Source of the DNA: a virus
DNA length: 63,975 bases
IMG/VR virus record: IMGVR_UViG_3300043411_000844
Location: 1 to 63,975 of that record
Direction: 5' to 3' (one strand)
Positions within the stretch are counted from its first letter, which is position 1. Each line of letters begins with the position of its first letter. The notes beneath the pieces were generated by a model. It was not told the origin of the DNA. It made no database searches and saw nothing but the letters and a program-made list of their open reading frames with translations. Shown here in pieces: positions 55,774 through 63,373 of this stretch. The position numbers were made by a program, and so were the translations under genes.

Positions 55774-56699
55774 GCGGCTTGCTCCTGCTTCAGGAGTTCT
55801 GCCGTTCGAGCGGCAACGTGTTTCTTCAATTCGAGGGCGTCGCTCTTACGCAAAGCCCAGAAGCTATTCAGTCCGTGCTTATTGCGGTCTTCCCAGACCT
55901 TGATCTCGGTCGACGTCCGGTCTTTGGCCTTGACCCATTCCAGAACGCGATCAGCAAACTGGCCTGGGGAGACCGGCGCAAGCGGACCGCCGTCGCACCA
56001 ATCGACAAGGATGGCGTTGGCTCCGCCGACGCGACGTTGCCGCTCCTCCTTCTCGACCTCGTCGACGATCTCGGTAGCCGTCAGGTCGAGCGTTTTTTCC
56101 TTCTCGATCTCTTCCTCGGTGTAGATGCCGGCGAGCGTGTCGGGCCAGCCGCGCCGCAGCGCTTGGCTCTCGGCCACCTTGGCGAGCATCACCCTGGGCA
56201 TCTTCGCCCAGTTGTCGGCGAGCTTCTTCTTGCCCGACGGACGGCGCTTGCCATCCTCGCCTTCAACCCATTCCTGCTCGACCGGCGCGAACTCTGCCCA
56301 ATAGGCGGTCGCTGAATACTCGTGCCATTGCCCGTGCGCAAACTTCTTCACGTAGATGGTGCAAGAGACGAGGCCAGCAGGGTTGAGGTCGTCCTTCTCT
56401 CCCATGCCCCACACCGGCTGAATAGACGATGGGCAGTAGGTTCCGGTGCGGTCGGCCATGGCTCTGTAGCCATCGATGCCGATGACGAAGGCGACTCGTC
56501 GTTTGCTGCGGTCCTTCGCGTTCTTGCCAAAGACGATGGCCGATAGCTGTCGGCGAAAGGGGCTGAGCCCCGTGGCGCGGCAAAGCTCGATGAAGGAATT
56601 GAACTCGTTCGGCTCAAGGTCCGGGTTGTTCGCCTGGATGATCTTCAATTGAGAGCCGGAGTAATCCGGGAGTGCGGGTAGCCTGCTGACGTCGCCCAT
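55770..56699 (-). CDS. bet: RecT/Bet-type single-strand annealing recombinase
   Basis: A 309-residue protein. NNPDLEPNEFNSFIELCRATGLSPFRRQ and VIGIDGYRAMADRTGTYCPSS, then WAKMPRVMLAKVAESQALRRGWP, are the conserved blocks of the Bet/RecT family. It pairs complementary single strands in the cytoplasm after resection. No exonuclease of the lambda Exo type is recognised beside it; the neighbouring Gp157-like protein is the usual companion. Start ATG 56699; 15 bases before it lies the upstream gene stop. Confidence 0.9.
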   Translation of the reverse strand: MGDVSRLPALPDYSGSQLKIIQANNPDLEPNEFNSFIELCRATGLSPFRRQLSAIVFGKNAKDRSKRRVAFVIGIDGYRAMADRTGTYCPSSIQPVWGMGEKDDLNPAGLVSCTIYVKKFAHGQWHEYSATAYWAEFAPVEQEWVEGEDGKRRPSGKKKLADNWAKMPRVMLAKVAESQALRRGWPDTLAGIYTEEEIEKEKTLDLTATEIVDEVEKEERQRRVGGANAILVDWCDGGPLAPVSPGQFADRVLEWVKAKDRTSTEIKVWEDRNKHGLNSFWALRKSDALELKKHVAARTAELLKQEQAA

Positions 56700-56700
56700 G

Positions 56701-57207
56701 TTACGCTTTCCGAATGGTGAGAGAGGGGGCTGCATTCGAGAGTTGTGCGCCGGGAATGTTCTGTTTGTCGCGGAGCGCGGAAAGCACGGCCTTCTTATCG
56801 AGCTTGGGCTCTCCCACGATCCAGAACTCAGGTGGGATGTCGGCCTCGTTCACGACGCGAAGTTGCGGCACGCCCTTGGTCAGAGACACAGTACCGATGT
56901 CGAGCTCGCGCTTCTTCCACTCGGCCAGTTCCATCGCCTGAGCGATAAGCGCGCGCTTGGCGTCAACACGCGCCTCAAACCGAGACTTTCGATCTTTGAG
57001 TTCATCGATCCGGTTCGTACAGCCGTCGATGAGAATCTTGTCCTCGTCGATGGATATGACGAGAGCACGAATAATGGCGTCGAGATTGGTCTCGCCTTCG
57101 AGCGTGTCGCGGATCGCGTCGGCGTCATCCGTCAGCGCGGCAATGCCCTGCTTGATGGCAGTCGCCGCATTGATCTCCTTGATGGCGTCGACACGAACAT
57201 CCTGCAT
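56701..57207 (-). CDS. Siphovirus Gp157-like recombination accessory protein
   Basis: A 168-residue protein. Long helical coil (ETNLDAIIRALVISIDEDKI, IDELKDRKSRFEARVDAKRAL) then a beta part (RELDIGTVSLTKGVPQLRVV, PPEFWIVGEPKLDK). This matches the phage Gp157 family, found next to RecT/Bet genes. Exact task is not known; it is thought to help recombination or host avoidance. ATG 57207. Confidence 0.75.
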   Translation of the reverse strand: MQDVRVDAIKEINAATAIKQGIAALTDDADAIRDTLEGETNLDAIIRALVISIDEDKILIDGCTNRIDELKDRKSRFEARVDAKRALIAQAMELAEWKKRELDIGTVSLTKGVPQLRVVNEADIPPEFWIVGEPKLDKKAVLSALRDKQNIPGAQLSNAAPSLTIRKA

Positions 57208-57293
57208 GTCAGTTCCTTTGATGAGTGGAGCCGGGGAGGCGGGAGGAGAGCGCCTCCCCGGTCGCGTGCGCAGCCGATTGGGGATAAGCAGCG

Positions 57294-57518
57294 CTACGTT
57301 CGGCAGAGCTCGCGGAGGGTCGCCTCGCAAACTCGTTTCGTCTGGTCCTCGCCGAGGACAGGCAGCGCCTCCTTGATGGCGCGCACAACGGCCTCGGCCC
57401 GGTTGAATCCGACAGTCGTCTTGAGGGGAACCACGGCGGCTCCCTCGCGTTCTAAGCGGTTGAGGCCCGTGAGTAAGCGTTGGGCTCTTGCATGCTCGAT
57501 CGGGACAACTTTCGTCAT
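57294..57518 (-). CDS. Hypothetical 74-residue protein
   Basis: ATG 57518 with AAGGGGA upstream. VVPIEHARAQRLLTGLNRLE is a helix, followed by RAEAVVRAIKEALPVLGEDQ. Possibly a small regulator or helper of the Gp157-like gene downstream. No family. Confidence 0.5.
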   Translation of the reverse strand: MTKVVPIEHARAQRLLTGLNRLEREGAAVVPLKTTVGFNRAEAVVRAIKEALPVLGEDQTKRVCEATLRELCRT

Positions 57519-57542
57519 GTCGTGCGTTCCCCTTGCTTGACC

Positions 57543-57570
57543 CCGCCGGAGGGCGTAACTCCTCCGGCGG
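57543..57570 (-). terminator. Hairpin upstream of gene 57294-57518
   Basis: CCGCCGGAGG pairs with CCTCCGGCGG, a perfect ten-base stem with an eight-base loop. No T-tract follows on the minus strand (GGTCAAG), so it may be a leader structure or a site for antitermination instead of a true terminator. Confidence 0.45.
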
Positions 57571-57749
57571 TTCTCACCCACGCCACACCCAGCCAGTTCG
57601 CACATTGTTGCGGGTAGCTAGCCCACCGGGCTTCCGCCCAGCCATCCATCGGGCCCGCATGTGCGTCGCGTCTCGGGCTTGCCAGCCCTACCCCGCTCCG
57701 AGGTCGCCAAGAACTCACCCCGTCAGGAGATCCCCAATGGATGGTCAAC

Positions 57750-58160
57750 TCATGCGGCGTCGAACACTCGTGATCGTTCATGCCGATGCCGTCGCCAGAG
57801 GTCGTCGATCGTGTCCTGGCTCCGGTGCAGATGCTGCTTCAGACGGTGCTGGATCGCGTCGTCGAGCGGGTCCATGCCGCGCGTCTTGAAGGCATGGGTC
57901 TCGAGCCGCGGATGCGGCCGCTCGTGATGGTAGACCGAGCCCTGATAGCTCCAACTCTCGAGCGCCCACCCCTTGCCGGGGCCGGGCCCGATGTGGGCGA
58001 TCACCTCGATCTCGCCGAGAAACCAATCCTTGCCGGTTGCCGGGTCTTGCCGGGAAATCTCGAGCGTCACCGGATAGTCCATGGTCTCGTCCACGCGCCG
58101 ACCCTTCAGCCGGATCAGGAGACGCCGATGCGCCCACTGATCGATTGCCAGTGAATCCAT
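57750..58160 (-). CDS. Hypothetical 136-residue protein, first leftward early gene
   Basis: ATG 58160 with GGAGACG upstream. LEISRQDPATGKDWFLGEIEVIAHI gives two strands; YHHERPHPRLETHAFKTRG is His-rich; the end is basic. It is the first gene after the leftward promoter at 58287, so it should be made early in infection. No recognised domain. Confidence 0.6.
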   Translation of the reverse strand: MDSLAIDQWAHRRLLIRLKGRRVDETMDYPVTLEISRQDPATGKDWFLGEIEVIAHIGPGPGKGWALESWSYQGSVYHHERPHPRLETHAFKTRGMDPLDDAIQHRLKQHLHRSQDTIDDLWRRHRHERSRVFDAA

Positions 58161-58286
58161 AGTTGCGTCTCCAACGGTTGAGACGCCCGTCCTGTTGCTT
58201 TGCGAAGGCTCGCCGGGGCGCTGAGGGATAATCGCGCCCCGCACTTTATCTGCCCGCTTACCCCAAACCGCCCCAGCGATGGAGTA

Positions 58287-58315
58287 TAATTAAAGCGGTG
58301 CTTGGAAAATGTCAA
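58287..58315 (-). promoter_or_regulatory. Leftward early promoter (PL-like) with repressor operator
   Basis: On the minus strand TTGACA (58315-58310) is followed after 17 bases by TAATTA (58292-58287). The inverted repeat AAGC-GGT-GCTT (58293-58303) lies between the two boxes. The rightward promoter at 59947 has the same layout and shares TCCAAGC-x-x-CGCTTTAATT. It should be silenced by the CI-like repressor and, when free, drive the recombination genes. Confidence 0.75.
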
Positions 58316-58345
58316 GCATGTGAAAGCGCTTTTAGTAGAAAATTT

Positions 58346-58735
58346 CTAGGCCCGTGAAAGTCGGCCCCGCCGCGTGTGCTCGGTCATGACCCCGCAGATT
58401 TCAAGGTCGTTGGCGGTCGAGTAGGTGAGCGTCGGCCAGTCTGGATTGAGGGGCGCAAGCTCGATCAGCATCGCGTTGTCGTTGCCGCTGGGCTTTAATT
58501 TGTAGCGGCGGAAGACGTAGGTGTGACTCGCTTTGATGCAGGCGCACACATAGTCGCCCGGCAGCGGCTCGATGTCGGGATCAACGACGACGATGTCGCC
58601 GGCGCGGAACTCGGGCTCCATCGACGAATCATTGAGGATGACGGCCTGGGCGTTCGCGCCCGTTGCGAATTGAGTCTCGATGTACTCTGCTGACGGCATT
58701 GGCAAACCCAGCTTTTCAATCGATGTCAATGCCAC
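58346..58735 (-). CDS. S24 peptidase (CI/LexA C-terminal domain) without its HTH
   Basis: A 129-residue protein from GTG 58735. AQAVILNDSSMEPEFRAGDIVVVDPDIEP has the S24 Ser; DYVCACI and YVFRRYKLKPSG the following strands with the Lys. This is the self-cleaving, dimer-forming half of CI and LexA repressors. The DNA-binding half is missing here; a matching XRE domain is encoded 930 bases upstream, beyond a dead transposase. It may still act in trans with that protein or be a relic. Confidence 0.75.
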   Translation of the reverse strand: MALTSIEKLGLPMPSAEYIETQFATGANAQAVILNDSSMEPEFRAGDIVVVDPDIEPLPGDYVCACIKASHTYVFRRYKLKPSGNDNAMLIELAPLNPDWPTLTYSTANDLEICGVMTEHTRRGRLSRA

Positions 58736-58761
58736 GCGTCGCCCCCTGGTGATTTCCCTGA

Positions 58762-59361
58762 CGATCGCTCCGCTCCATAGAGTTAGCCCGAGAGCAGGGT
58801 GCGCTCAAAGGTGACGTCGAGATCGACGGCGCTTACTTCGGCGGCTACGTCAAGCCAGCAAACAAAGCTGAGGACCGGAAAGACCGCCGCAAAGCAGCGA
58901 ACCAGTCGGGCAAGCGTCAGTCGGTGATTGTCGTGCGCGAGCGGAATGGCCGGACGGTGGCTCAAGCCGTGAAGCGCGAAGCCGATGGCGTTGCGGTTGC
59001 TCGCCAGACCATTGCCACGGGCGCCACCGTGCACGCTGACGAAGCCTCACATTGGGATCAACTCGCCGCGAACTTCCCGATAAAGCGGGTCAACCATCAA
59101 ATCGCGTACACGGGCCCAGAGGGGGCTTCGACAAATCAAGCAGAGGCATTCTTTAGTCGCCTCCGCAGATCCGAGATTGGCATTCATCACCATATCGCCG
59201 GCAAGTACCTCCAAGCCTACGCTACGGAGAGTGCTTGGCGCGAGGATATGCGTCGCCAGTCGAACGGTATTCAGTTTGCCGTGCTCCTAAGCGCAGGTGC
59301 GACCGCACCGAAATCGCAAGCATGGGCTGGCTACTGGCAGCGCTCGAAGCTCCGCACCTAG
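58762..59361 (+). pseudogene. IS1595-type transposase remnant (5' truncated)
   Basis: The frame open from 58762 codes EIDGAYFGGYVKPANKAEDRKD, VHADEASHWDQLAANF and TNQAEAFFSRLRRSEIGIHHHI, which are the three catalytic blocks of ISXO2-like DDE transposases. The zinc ribbon and start are gone, with stops at 58750 and 58759. It is a different element from the intact one at 51676. It lies between the two repressor halves. No clear inverted repeats remain. Confidence 0.85.
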
Positions 59362-59624
59362 CTTCCACTTGTATCGTGCGGAGCGGCTTTTGCTGGCTCA
59401 ACCGCTTGCCCGCGGCGAGCAGCAGCCAATTCTTTGCGACGCAACTCAACCAAGGTCTCGATCATGTCGAGAGCTCTTTCTGTCTCCACGTTCGGTGAAG
59501 CCGTCAACTCGACGAATTCCCCGTCTTCAAAATCCCAACGCCCTAGGCGCCTTCCCACAGATTGCGGCGATTGCATCAGCATCTCAGATCCCTCAACCTT
59601 TTGTTTGAGTTGAGGTTCTTCCAT
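59358..59624 (-). CDS. Hypothetical protein in the split repressor locus
   Basis: An 88-residue ORF from ATG 59624 (frame open to 59720). It has RRLGRWDFEDGEFVELTASP, then ALDMIETLVELRRKELAAARRG, a strand pair and a helix. It may be the linker part of the old repressor locus or a small regulator. It starts after the HTH gene in a different frame and ends at the IS remnant. Confidence 0.45.
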   Translation of the reverse strand: MEEPQLKQKVEGSEMLMQSPQSVGRRLGRWDFEDGEFVELTASPNVETERALDMIETLVELRRKELAAARRGQAVEPAKAAPHDTSGS

Positions 59625-59667
59625 TTTTGATTCAGGCCGTAAATGACTTTCGCTTCCTCCCTCATTC

Positions 59668-59898
59668 TCAATGAGGGCGAACAGTGCCCGTCCCCGTGCC
59701 CTTGGCGAGCCAGTCGACATTGGTGTTCAAGATCCTGGCGAGATCAGTGAGCCTCTCGATCCCCGGCAAATGCTCATCGCGCTCCCATTGCGAGATGGCT
59801 TGCGATGACACGCCGAGTTGTTGGGCCACGGCCACTTGCGTAAGCCGGGCTTGCTGTCGTGCGGAGCGTATGCGGCGACCGATAGTGCTGAATGGCAT
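59668..59898 (-). CDS. XRE-type HTH repressor N-terminal domain (CI-like)
   Basis: A 76-residue protein. GRRIRSARQQARLTQVAVAQQLGVSSQAIS, then ERDEHLPGIERLTDLARILNTNVDWLAKG, is a full XRE DNA-binding domain, the usual start of CI repressors. It stops after VRPH without an S24 domain. With the S24 gene at 58346 it likely once made one protein. It diverges from the Cro-like gene and should bind the AAGC-N3-GCTT operators. Confidence 0.8.
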   Translation of the reverse strand: MPFSTIGRRIRSARQQARLTQVAVAQQLGVSSQAISQWERDEHLPGIERLTDLARILNTNVDWLAKGTGTGTVRPH

Positions 59899-59981
59899 GC
59901 ACTAGAAATCGCATATTGCTCCGCTTGATTCATGCTAGCATTTCGCTTGACTTCATCCAAGCCGCGCTTTAATTTCTCCAC
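59899..59981. promoter_or_regulatory. Immunity control region between repressor and cro
   Basis: 83 bases between divergent regulators. It holds AAGC-CGC-GCTT (59959-59969), a near copy around TTGCTCCGCTTGA (~59915), and the palindrome ATGCTAGCAT (~59933-59942). Several palindromes at about one to two helical-turn spacing fit a lambda-like operator set. Confidence 0.65.
59947..59975 (+). promoter_or_regulatory. Rightward early promoter (PR-like)
   Basis: TTGACT (59947-59952), 17 bases, TAATTT (59970-59975). The operator AAGC-CGC-GCTT lies exactly between the boxes, as at 58287. A start near 59982 would leave a very short leader before the Cro-like gene. Confidence 0.75.
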
Positions 59982-60212
59982 ATGATCGACATTCGTGCCG
60001 CAAGAGCTCTCAGGAGAGCCGTTAAAGTCGCGGGGAGCGCGACGAACCTTGCCAGGATGTGCGGGGTGACGTCGCAAGCCGTCGATCAGTGGCTGATGCG
60101 CGGGCGTGTGCCAGTGGCCCGTGTTCTCTGCATCGAGCAGTCGACGGGCGTTGCGCGTCACGAGCTCAGGCCGGACATCTACCCGCCGCCGGTTATGAGT
60201 CTCGCGTCCTGA
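59982..60212 (+). CDS. Cro/YdaS-like regulator
   Basis: A 76-residue protein. LRRAVKVAGSATNLARMCGVTSQAVDQWLMRGRVP is a Cro/YdaS-type HTH, followed by VARHELRPDIYPP, a typical family end. First gene of the rightward operon; it should lower repressor synthesis and favour lysis. Confidence 0.8.
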   Translation: MIDIRAARALRRAVKVAGSATNLARMCGVTSQAVDQWLMRGRVPVARVLCIEQSTGVARHELRPDIYPPPVMSLAS

Positions 60213-60471
60213 CGATGTGACCAGTAGTCGCATTCGTTCTACTGTACATAAGTAGAGTGTATACGCAAGCACATAGTTCTGCGTTTGTTCCTAGCATATC
60301 TATCGTGAGTTGAGCCGCAGACTAGGGCGAGGCGGAGAGCGCGGGGCGTCCCTTCTCAAGTGCCCGGATACTTTGCCGAAGCGGTAACAGTCCTGTGTCC
60401 TCCGCCTCGCTCTGCTCTGTAAGTCGCGTGCGTGTCCGGTGTTTCCCTTAAACTCCAACGCAGCGAATCCG
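60213..60471 (+). other. Intergenic region with long inverted repeat, candidate structured RNA
   Basis: 259 bases between cro and the GcrA gene without a clear ORF. GCGAGGCGGAG (60327-60337) pairs perfectly with CTCCGCCTCGC (60400-60410), closing a 62-base internal part. CTACT/AGTAG arms lie near 60239. It could be a small RNA, an antitermination site or an attenuator for the replication operon. Confidence 0.45.
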
Positions 60472-60969
60472 ATGGCCGCCAAACTTATCGACTTCAGATG
60501 GACGCCCTCGGTCGTCGAGAGGCTGCGGGCGATGTTTGCCGAGGGTCTGCCGTCAAGTATGATTGCTGAGCGGTTGGGTTGCAGCAGTCGCAGTGCTGTC
60601 ATCGGCAAACTGCATCGGTTGGGCCTTCGCCGCGACGCATTGGCGGTCACGCGCTCCAAGCGTCAGCAGGGGCGCAAGGCTTCCCGGAATATGCGGAAGA
60701 ATGCTCAGGTTCGGGCTGCTGTGAGCATCCCGCGGCGCGAATCCTCCCCTCTCATAAAGGCCGAGAGCTACGTCCCTCCGATCATGTCCGAGACGGCACC
60801 GCCGAATGCGACGTCGCTCGACGATCTCAGGCTTGATCAATGCCGCTGGCCCTACGGCGACACGGAGTTCGTGTTCTGCCCCGAGACCCAGGGCACCTGC
60901 TCGTCTTACTGCCCCGGTCACCATGCGCGCGTCTATACCGGCGTGCCTCCGCAGAGGAGGACGCATTGA
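60472..60969 (+). CDS. gcrA: GcrA-family cell-cycle regulator
   Basis: A 165-residue protein. DFRWTPSVVERLRAMFAEGLPSSMIAERLG, then SRSAVIGKLHRLGL, is the GcrA DNA-binding HTH. The C-terminus LDQCRWPYGDTEFVFCPE ... SYCPGHHARVYTGVP is the sigma-factor-binding part with its Cys/His pattern. In Caulobacter GcrA works with sigma-70 at promoters carrying the CcrM methyl mark. A phage copy can redirect host transcription. Start ATG 60472; GTG 60439 is also in frame. Confidence 0.9.
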   Translation: MAAKLIDFRWTPSVVERLRAMFAEGLPSSMIAERLGCSSRSAVIGKLHRLGLRRDALAVTRSKRQQGRKASRNMRKNAQVRAAVSIPRRESSPLIKAESYVPPIMSETAPPNATSLDDLRLDQCRWPYGDTEFVFCPETQGTCSSYCPGHHARVYTGVPPQRRTH

Positions 60970-61071
60970 CAGTGCGCGAGGCGATCTTCCCAGGATTGGA
61001 TGCTTCGCGCCGCCGGCATCGGCGCGCGAAGCTCCTCAACAGGCCCCAACGGGGCATTTCCTCCCTAGCCT

Positions 61072-61100
61072 GCCGGGGGCTTTGGCTCCCGGCTCTTTTC
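61072..61100 (+). terminator. Intrinsic terminator after gcrA
   Basis: GCCGGGGGC-TTTG-GCTCCCGGC followed by TCTTTTC. It is nearly identical to the terminator after the capsid gene. It lies before the next gene start at 61112, so antitermination or a second promoter is needed for dnaB. Confidence 0.85.
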
Positions 61101-61111
61101 GGAGGGGCGAC

Positions 61112-61498
61112 ATGGCATTGATCGCACTAGGGCGCGCGCCGGAGCCTAAGCCGGCTGCTGCCGCCCGAGACCCGCGCGGAGTGAGGGCTTCAGCCGCGCG
61201 GGTCGATCTTGATGCGCTCGCGGAAACCGTTTTCTCGACGCGCAACCCTGACGACAAGGCGCGCCTGTTCGTCGCCTATCTCCGTGCGCTGGGCCTCGTC
61301 GGCCACGTGCTGCTCACCGATGTCGAGGAGCGCTACTGGGAGATCGCCGGGGCCTCCTGCCGCACGCATGCGGACTGGCAGTCGGCCTGGCGCTCGATCT
61401 CTCGGGCGCTGGGAAAAATCTGTGTGAAGAAGCAGCGCTGGGACCGTGGCGAGCGGCGCTCGTATCTGACGGTCCCGCCGATCGCGAGCGTGCAGTAG
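61112..61498 (+). CDS. Hypothetical 128-residue protein before dnaB
   Basis: GGAGGGG is ten bases before the ATG at 61112. The sequence has DLDALAETVFSTRNPDDKARL, then YWEIAGASCRTHADWQSAWRSISRALGK, a helix-rich fold, and basic KKQRWDRGERRSYL. It may be a DNA-binding helper in replication; no name can be given. Confidence 0.55.
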   Translation: MALIALGRAPEPKPAAAARDPRGVRASAARVDLDALAETVFSTRNPDDKARLFVAYLRALGLVGHVLLTDVEERYWEIAGASCRTHADWQSAWRSISRALGKICVKKQRWDRGERRSYLTVPPIASVQ

Positions 61499-61507
61499 AA
61501 ACTATTT

Positions 61508-61531
61508 GGGCTCCGGTTGGCGCCGGAGCCC
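61508..61531 (+). terminator. Hairpin between genes, weak terminator
   Basis: GGGCTCCGG and CCGGAGCCC form a nine-base stem with a six-base loop, followed by TTGATCTT. The T-tract is weak, so it may pause or limit dnaB transcription. Confidence 0.6.
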
Positions 61532-61572
61532 TTGATCTTGGTGGCGTGACGATCTCCCGGCAAGGAGATCGG

Positions 61573-63108
61573 ATGTGTGAACGAAGGACTGGTCAGGTCG
61601 ATCTGCTCACTCGAACGCTCGGGTGGAGCGAAACATCAAGCCTCTCTGAAAGGCCCGATATGTACGCGCAAGATACCGGATTTGCACCGCCTGTCAACAG
61701 GCTCGGCGGCAGCGTCCCACACAATCTCCACGCCGAGCAGGCCCTCCTGGGGGCGATCCTCAACAACAATGAGGCGCTCGAGAAGGTCTCGGACTTTCTC
61801 AAGCCCGAGCATTTTTTCGAGCGGCTCCATGGTGTGATCTTCGACTCGATCGAGGCATATGTCCGGCAAGGGCGGACGGCCTCTCAAGTCACGATCGCTA
61901 CGGATTTCGAGGACTACCCGCCGGTCGAGGATGGCTTCGGCAAACCCTACTCCATCCCGCAATACCTTGGACACCTTGTCTACCAGCGCTGCATTGATTC
62001 ATCCGTTCGCGACTACGGCCAGACGGTATTCGATCTGTCGTTGCGTCGGCAGATGATGGACATCGCCGATGCGCTGAGCAGCGCTGCGCAGGAAGCGACG
62101 GCCGATACGCAACCGGCGAAGATCCTCGATCATATAGAGGCGCGCCTGTTCGCGCTGCGCCAATCGTCATCCAGCGTCTCTATCGATCTCGATATGGCGA
62201 CGGTTATTGACCAAGTGCTGGCTGCGGCCAAAGCGGCGGCAGAGTCCAATAGCAAGCTCGCGGGGTTGTCCACGGGCTTGCAAGACCTGGACAGCATGTT
62301 GGGGGGGCTTGCCCCCTCGGACCTGATCATCGTTGCCGGTCGCCCCGGAATGGGCAAGACGGCGATCGCCGCGAACATCGCGTTTTCGGTCGCTCGTTCC
62401 GGTGTGCATGTCGGAATCTTCTCAATGGAGATGAGTGCATCGCAGATCGGGATGCGTGTGCTTGGCGAGAAGGCCGGCGTTCAAAGCAACCGCATTCGCG
62501 TCGGCAGCGTCGAGCCCTCGGAGTGGCCGAAGATCGTCGAGGCGGCAGAAGGCTTGCGTGGGCAGCCGGTGCATATCGACCAGACCGGTGGACTGTCCGT
62601 CTCCCAATTGGGACTGCGAGCTCGGCGCATGCACCGCAGGCACAAGCTCGGGCTGATCGTCATCGACTACCTGCAACTGATGGCCGGCTCCGGCAACAAG
62701 GGGAACAGCCGCACAAACGATCTCACCGAGATCACGATGGGCATCAAAGCCCTGGCCAAGGAACTCGACATCCCGATCGTTGCGCTCTCGCAGCTCTCCC
62801 GTCAGGTCGAGCAACGCGACGACAAGCGGCCCATGCTGTCGGATCTCAGAGAGTCGGGTTCGATCGAGCAGGACGCCGACGTCGTGATGTTCGTGTTCCG
62901 TGAGGACTACTACCTCGAACGAGAGGAGCCTCCCTTCACGGAATATGACCGTCATGCCGATTGGGTCAATCGGATGAAGAATGTCCAAGGGATTGCCGAG
63001 GTGATCATCGGAAAGGCCCGGCACGGCCCGACCGGTAGGGTCAAGCTGGCATTCTCGAAAGAGTTCACGCGGTTTAGCGATCTCGCAAAGGGAGGGCAGG
63101 CGCAATGA
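61573..63108 (+). CDS. dnaB: Replicative DNA helicase DnaB
   Basis: A 511-residue hexameric helicase that unwinds DNA ahead of the fork. The N-terminal part (NLHAEQALLGAILNNNEALE) is the DnaB-N domain. Walker A AGRPGMGKTAIAA is near residue 255, Walker B LIVIDYLQLM near 362, and the family blocks SQLSRQVEQRDDKRPMLSDLRESG and ARHGPTGRVKL follow. ATG 61573 has AAGGAG five bases upstream; 61660 is an alternative. The initiator encoded 3' of it should load it at the iteron origin. Confidence 0.95.
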   Translation: MCERRTGQVDLLTRTLGWSETSSLSERPDMYAQDTGFAPPVNRLGGSVPHNLHAEQALLGAILNNNEALEKVSDFLKPEHFFERLHGVIFDSIEAYVRQGRTASQVTIATDFEDYPPVEDGFGKPYSIPQYLGHLVYQRCIDSSVRDYGQTVFDLSLRRQMMDIADALSSAAQEATADTQPAKILDHIEARLFALRQSSSSVSIDLDMATVIDQVLAAAKAAAESNSKLAGLSTGLQDLDSMLGGLAPSDLIIVAGRPGMGKTAIAANIAFSVARSGVHVGIFSMEMSASQIGMRVLGEKAGVQSNRIRVGSVEPSEWPKIVEAAEGLRGQPVHIDQTGGLSVSQLGLRARRMHRRHKLGLIVIDYLQLMAGSGNKGNSRTNDLTEITMGIKALAKELDIPIVALSQLSRQVEQRDDKRPMLSDLRESGSIEQDADVVMFVFREDYYLEREEPPFTEYDRHADWVNRMKNVQGIAEVIIGKARHGPTGRVKLAFSKEFTRFSDLAKGGQAQ

Positions 63109-63371
63109 TCGAGAACACCGAGGTCAATCTAGCGGCGCGCTTCTTCCTCGAGAGCGGCCTCGCTGTCGCCGAGGAGCAGGCCGAGCAGATGGCCGACATC
63201 CTCTATGCGCCGGAGCTTTCGGCAGATGCCGTGCTGTGCCTGCTCTGGCTCGGCGTGAAGAAGGGCGCGAGCTTCGACGTCGTCGCCCTGACGGACACCG
63301 AGATCAGCGAGGCGTGCGACGAGCTCGGCCACGTTCACCTGCTGTTCATGCCTTGCGCAGGGGAGGCATAG
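63105..63371 (+). CDS. Hypothetical 88-residue protein
   Basis: ATGA overlap with dnaB. Helical and acidic (ARFFLESGLAVAEEQAEQMADIL, then FDVVALTDTEISEACDEL). Being translated between helicase and initiator, it may help replication. No domain known. Confidence 0.6.
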   Translation: MIENTEVNLAARFFLESGLAVAEEQAEQMADILYAPELSADAVLCLLWLGVKKGASFDVVALTDTEISEACDELGHVHLLFMPCAGEA

Positions 63372-63373
63372 CC

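Noticed and set aside
60966-61121. Short gene starting at TTG 60966 after gcrA
   Set aside because: The frame runs through the terminator hairpin at 61072-61100 and overlaps the ribosome site of the next gene; not a real gene.
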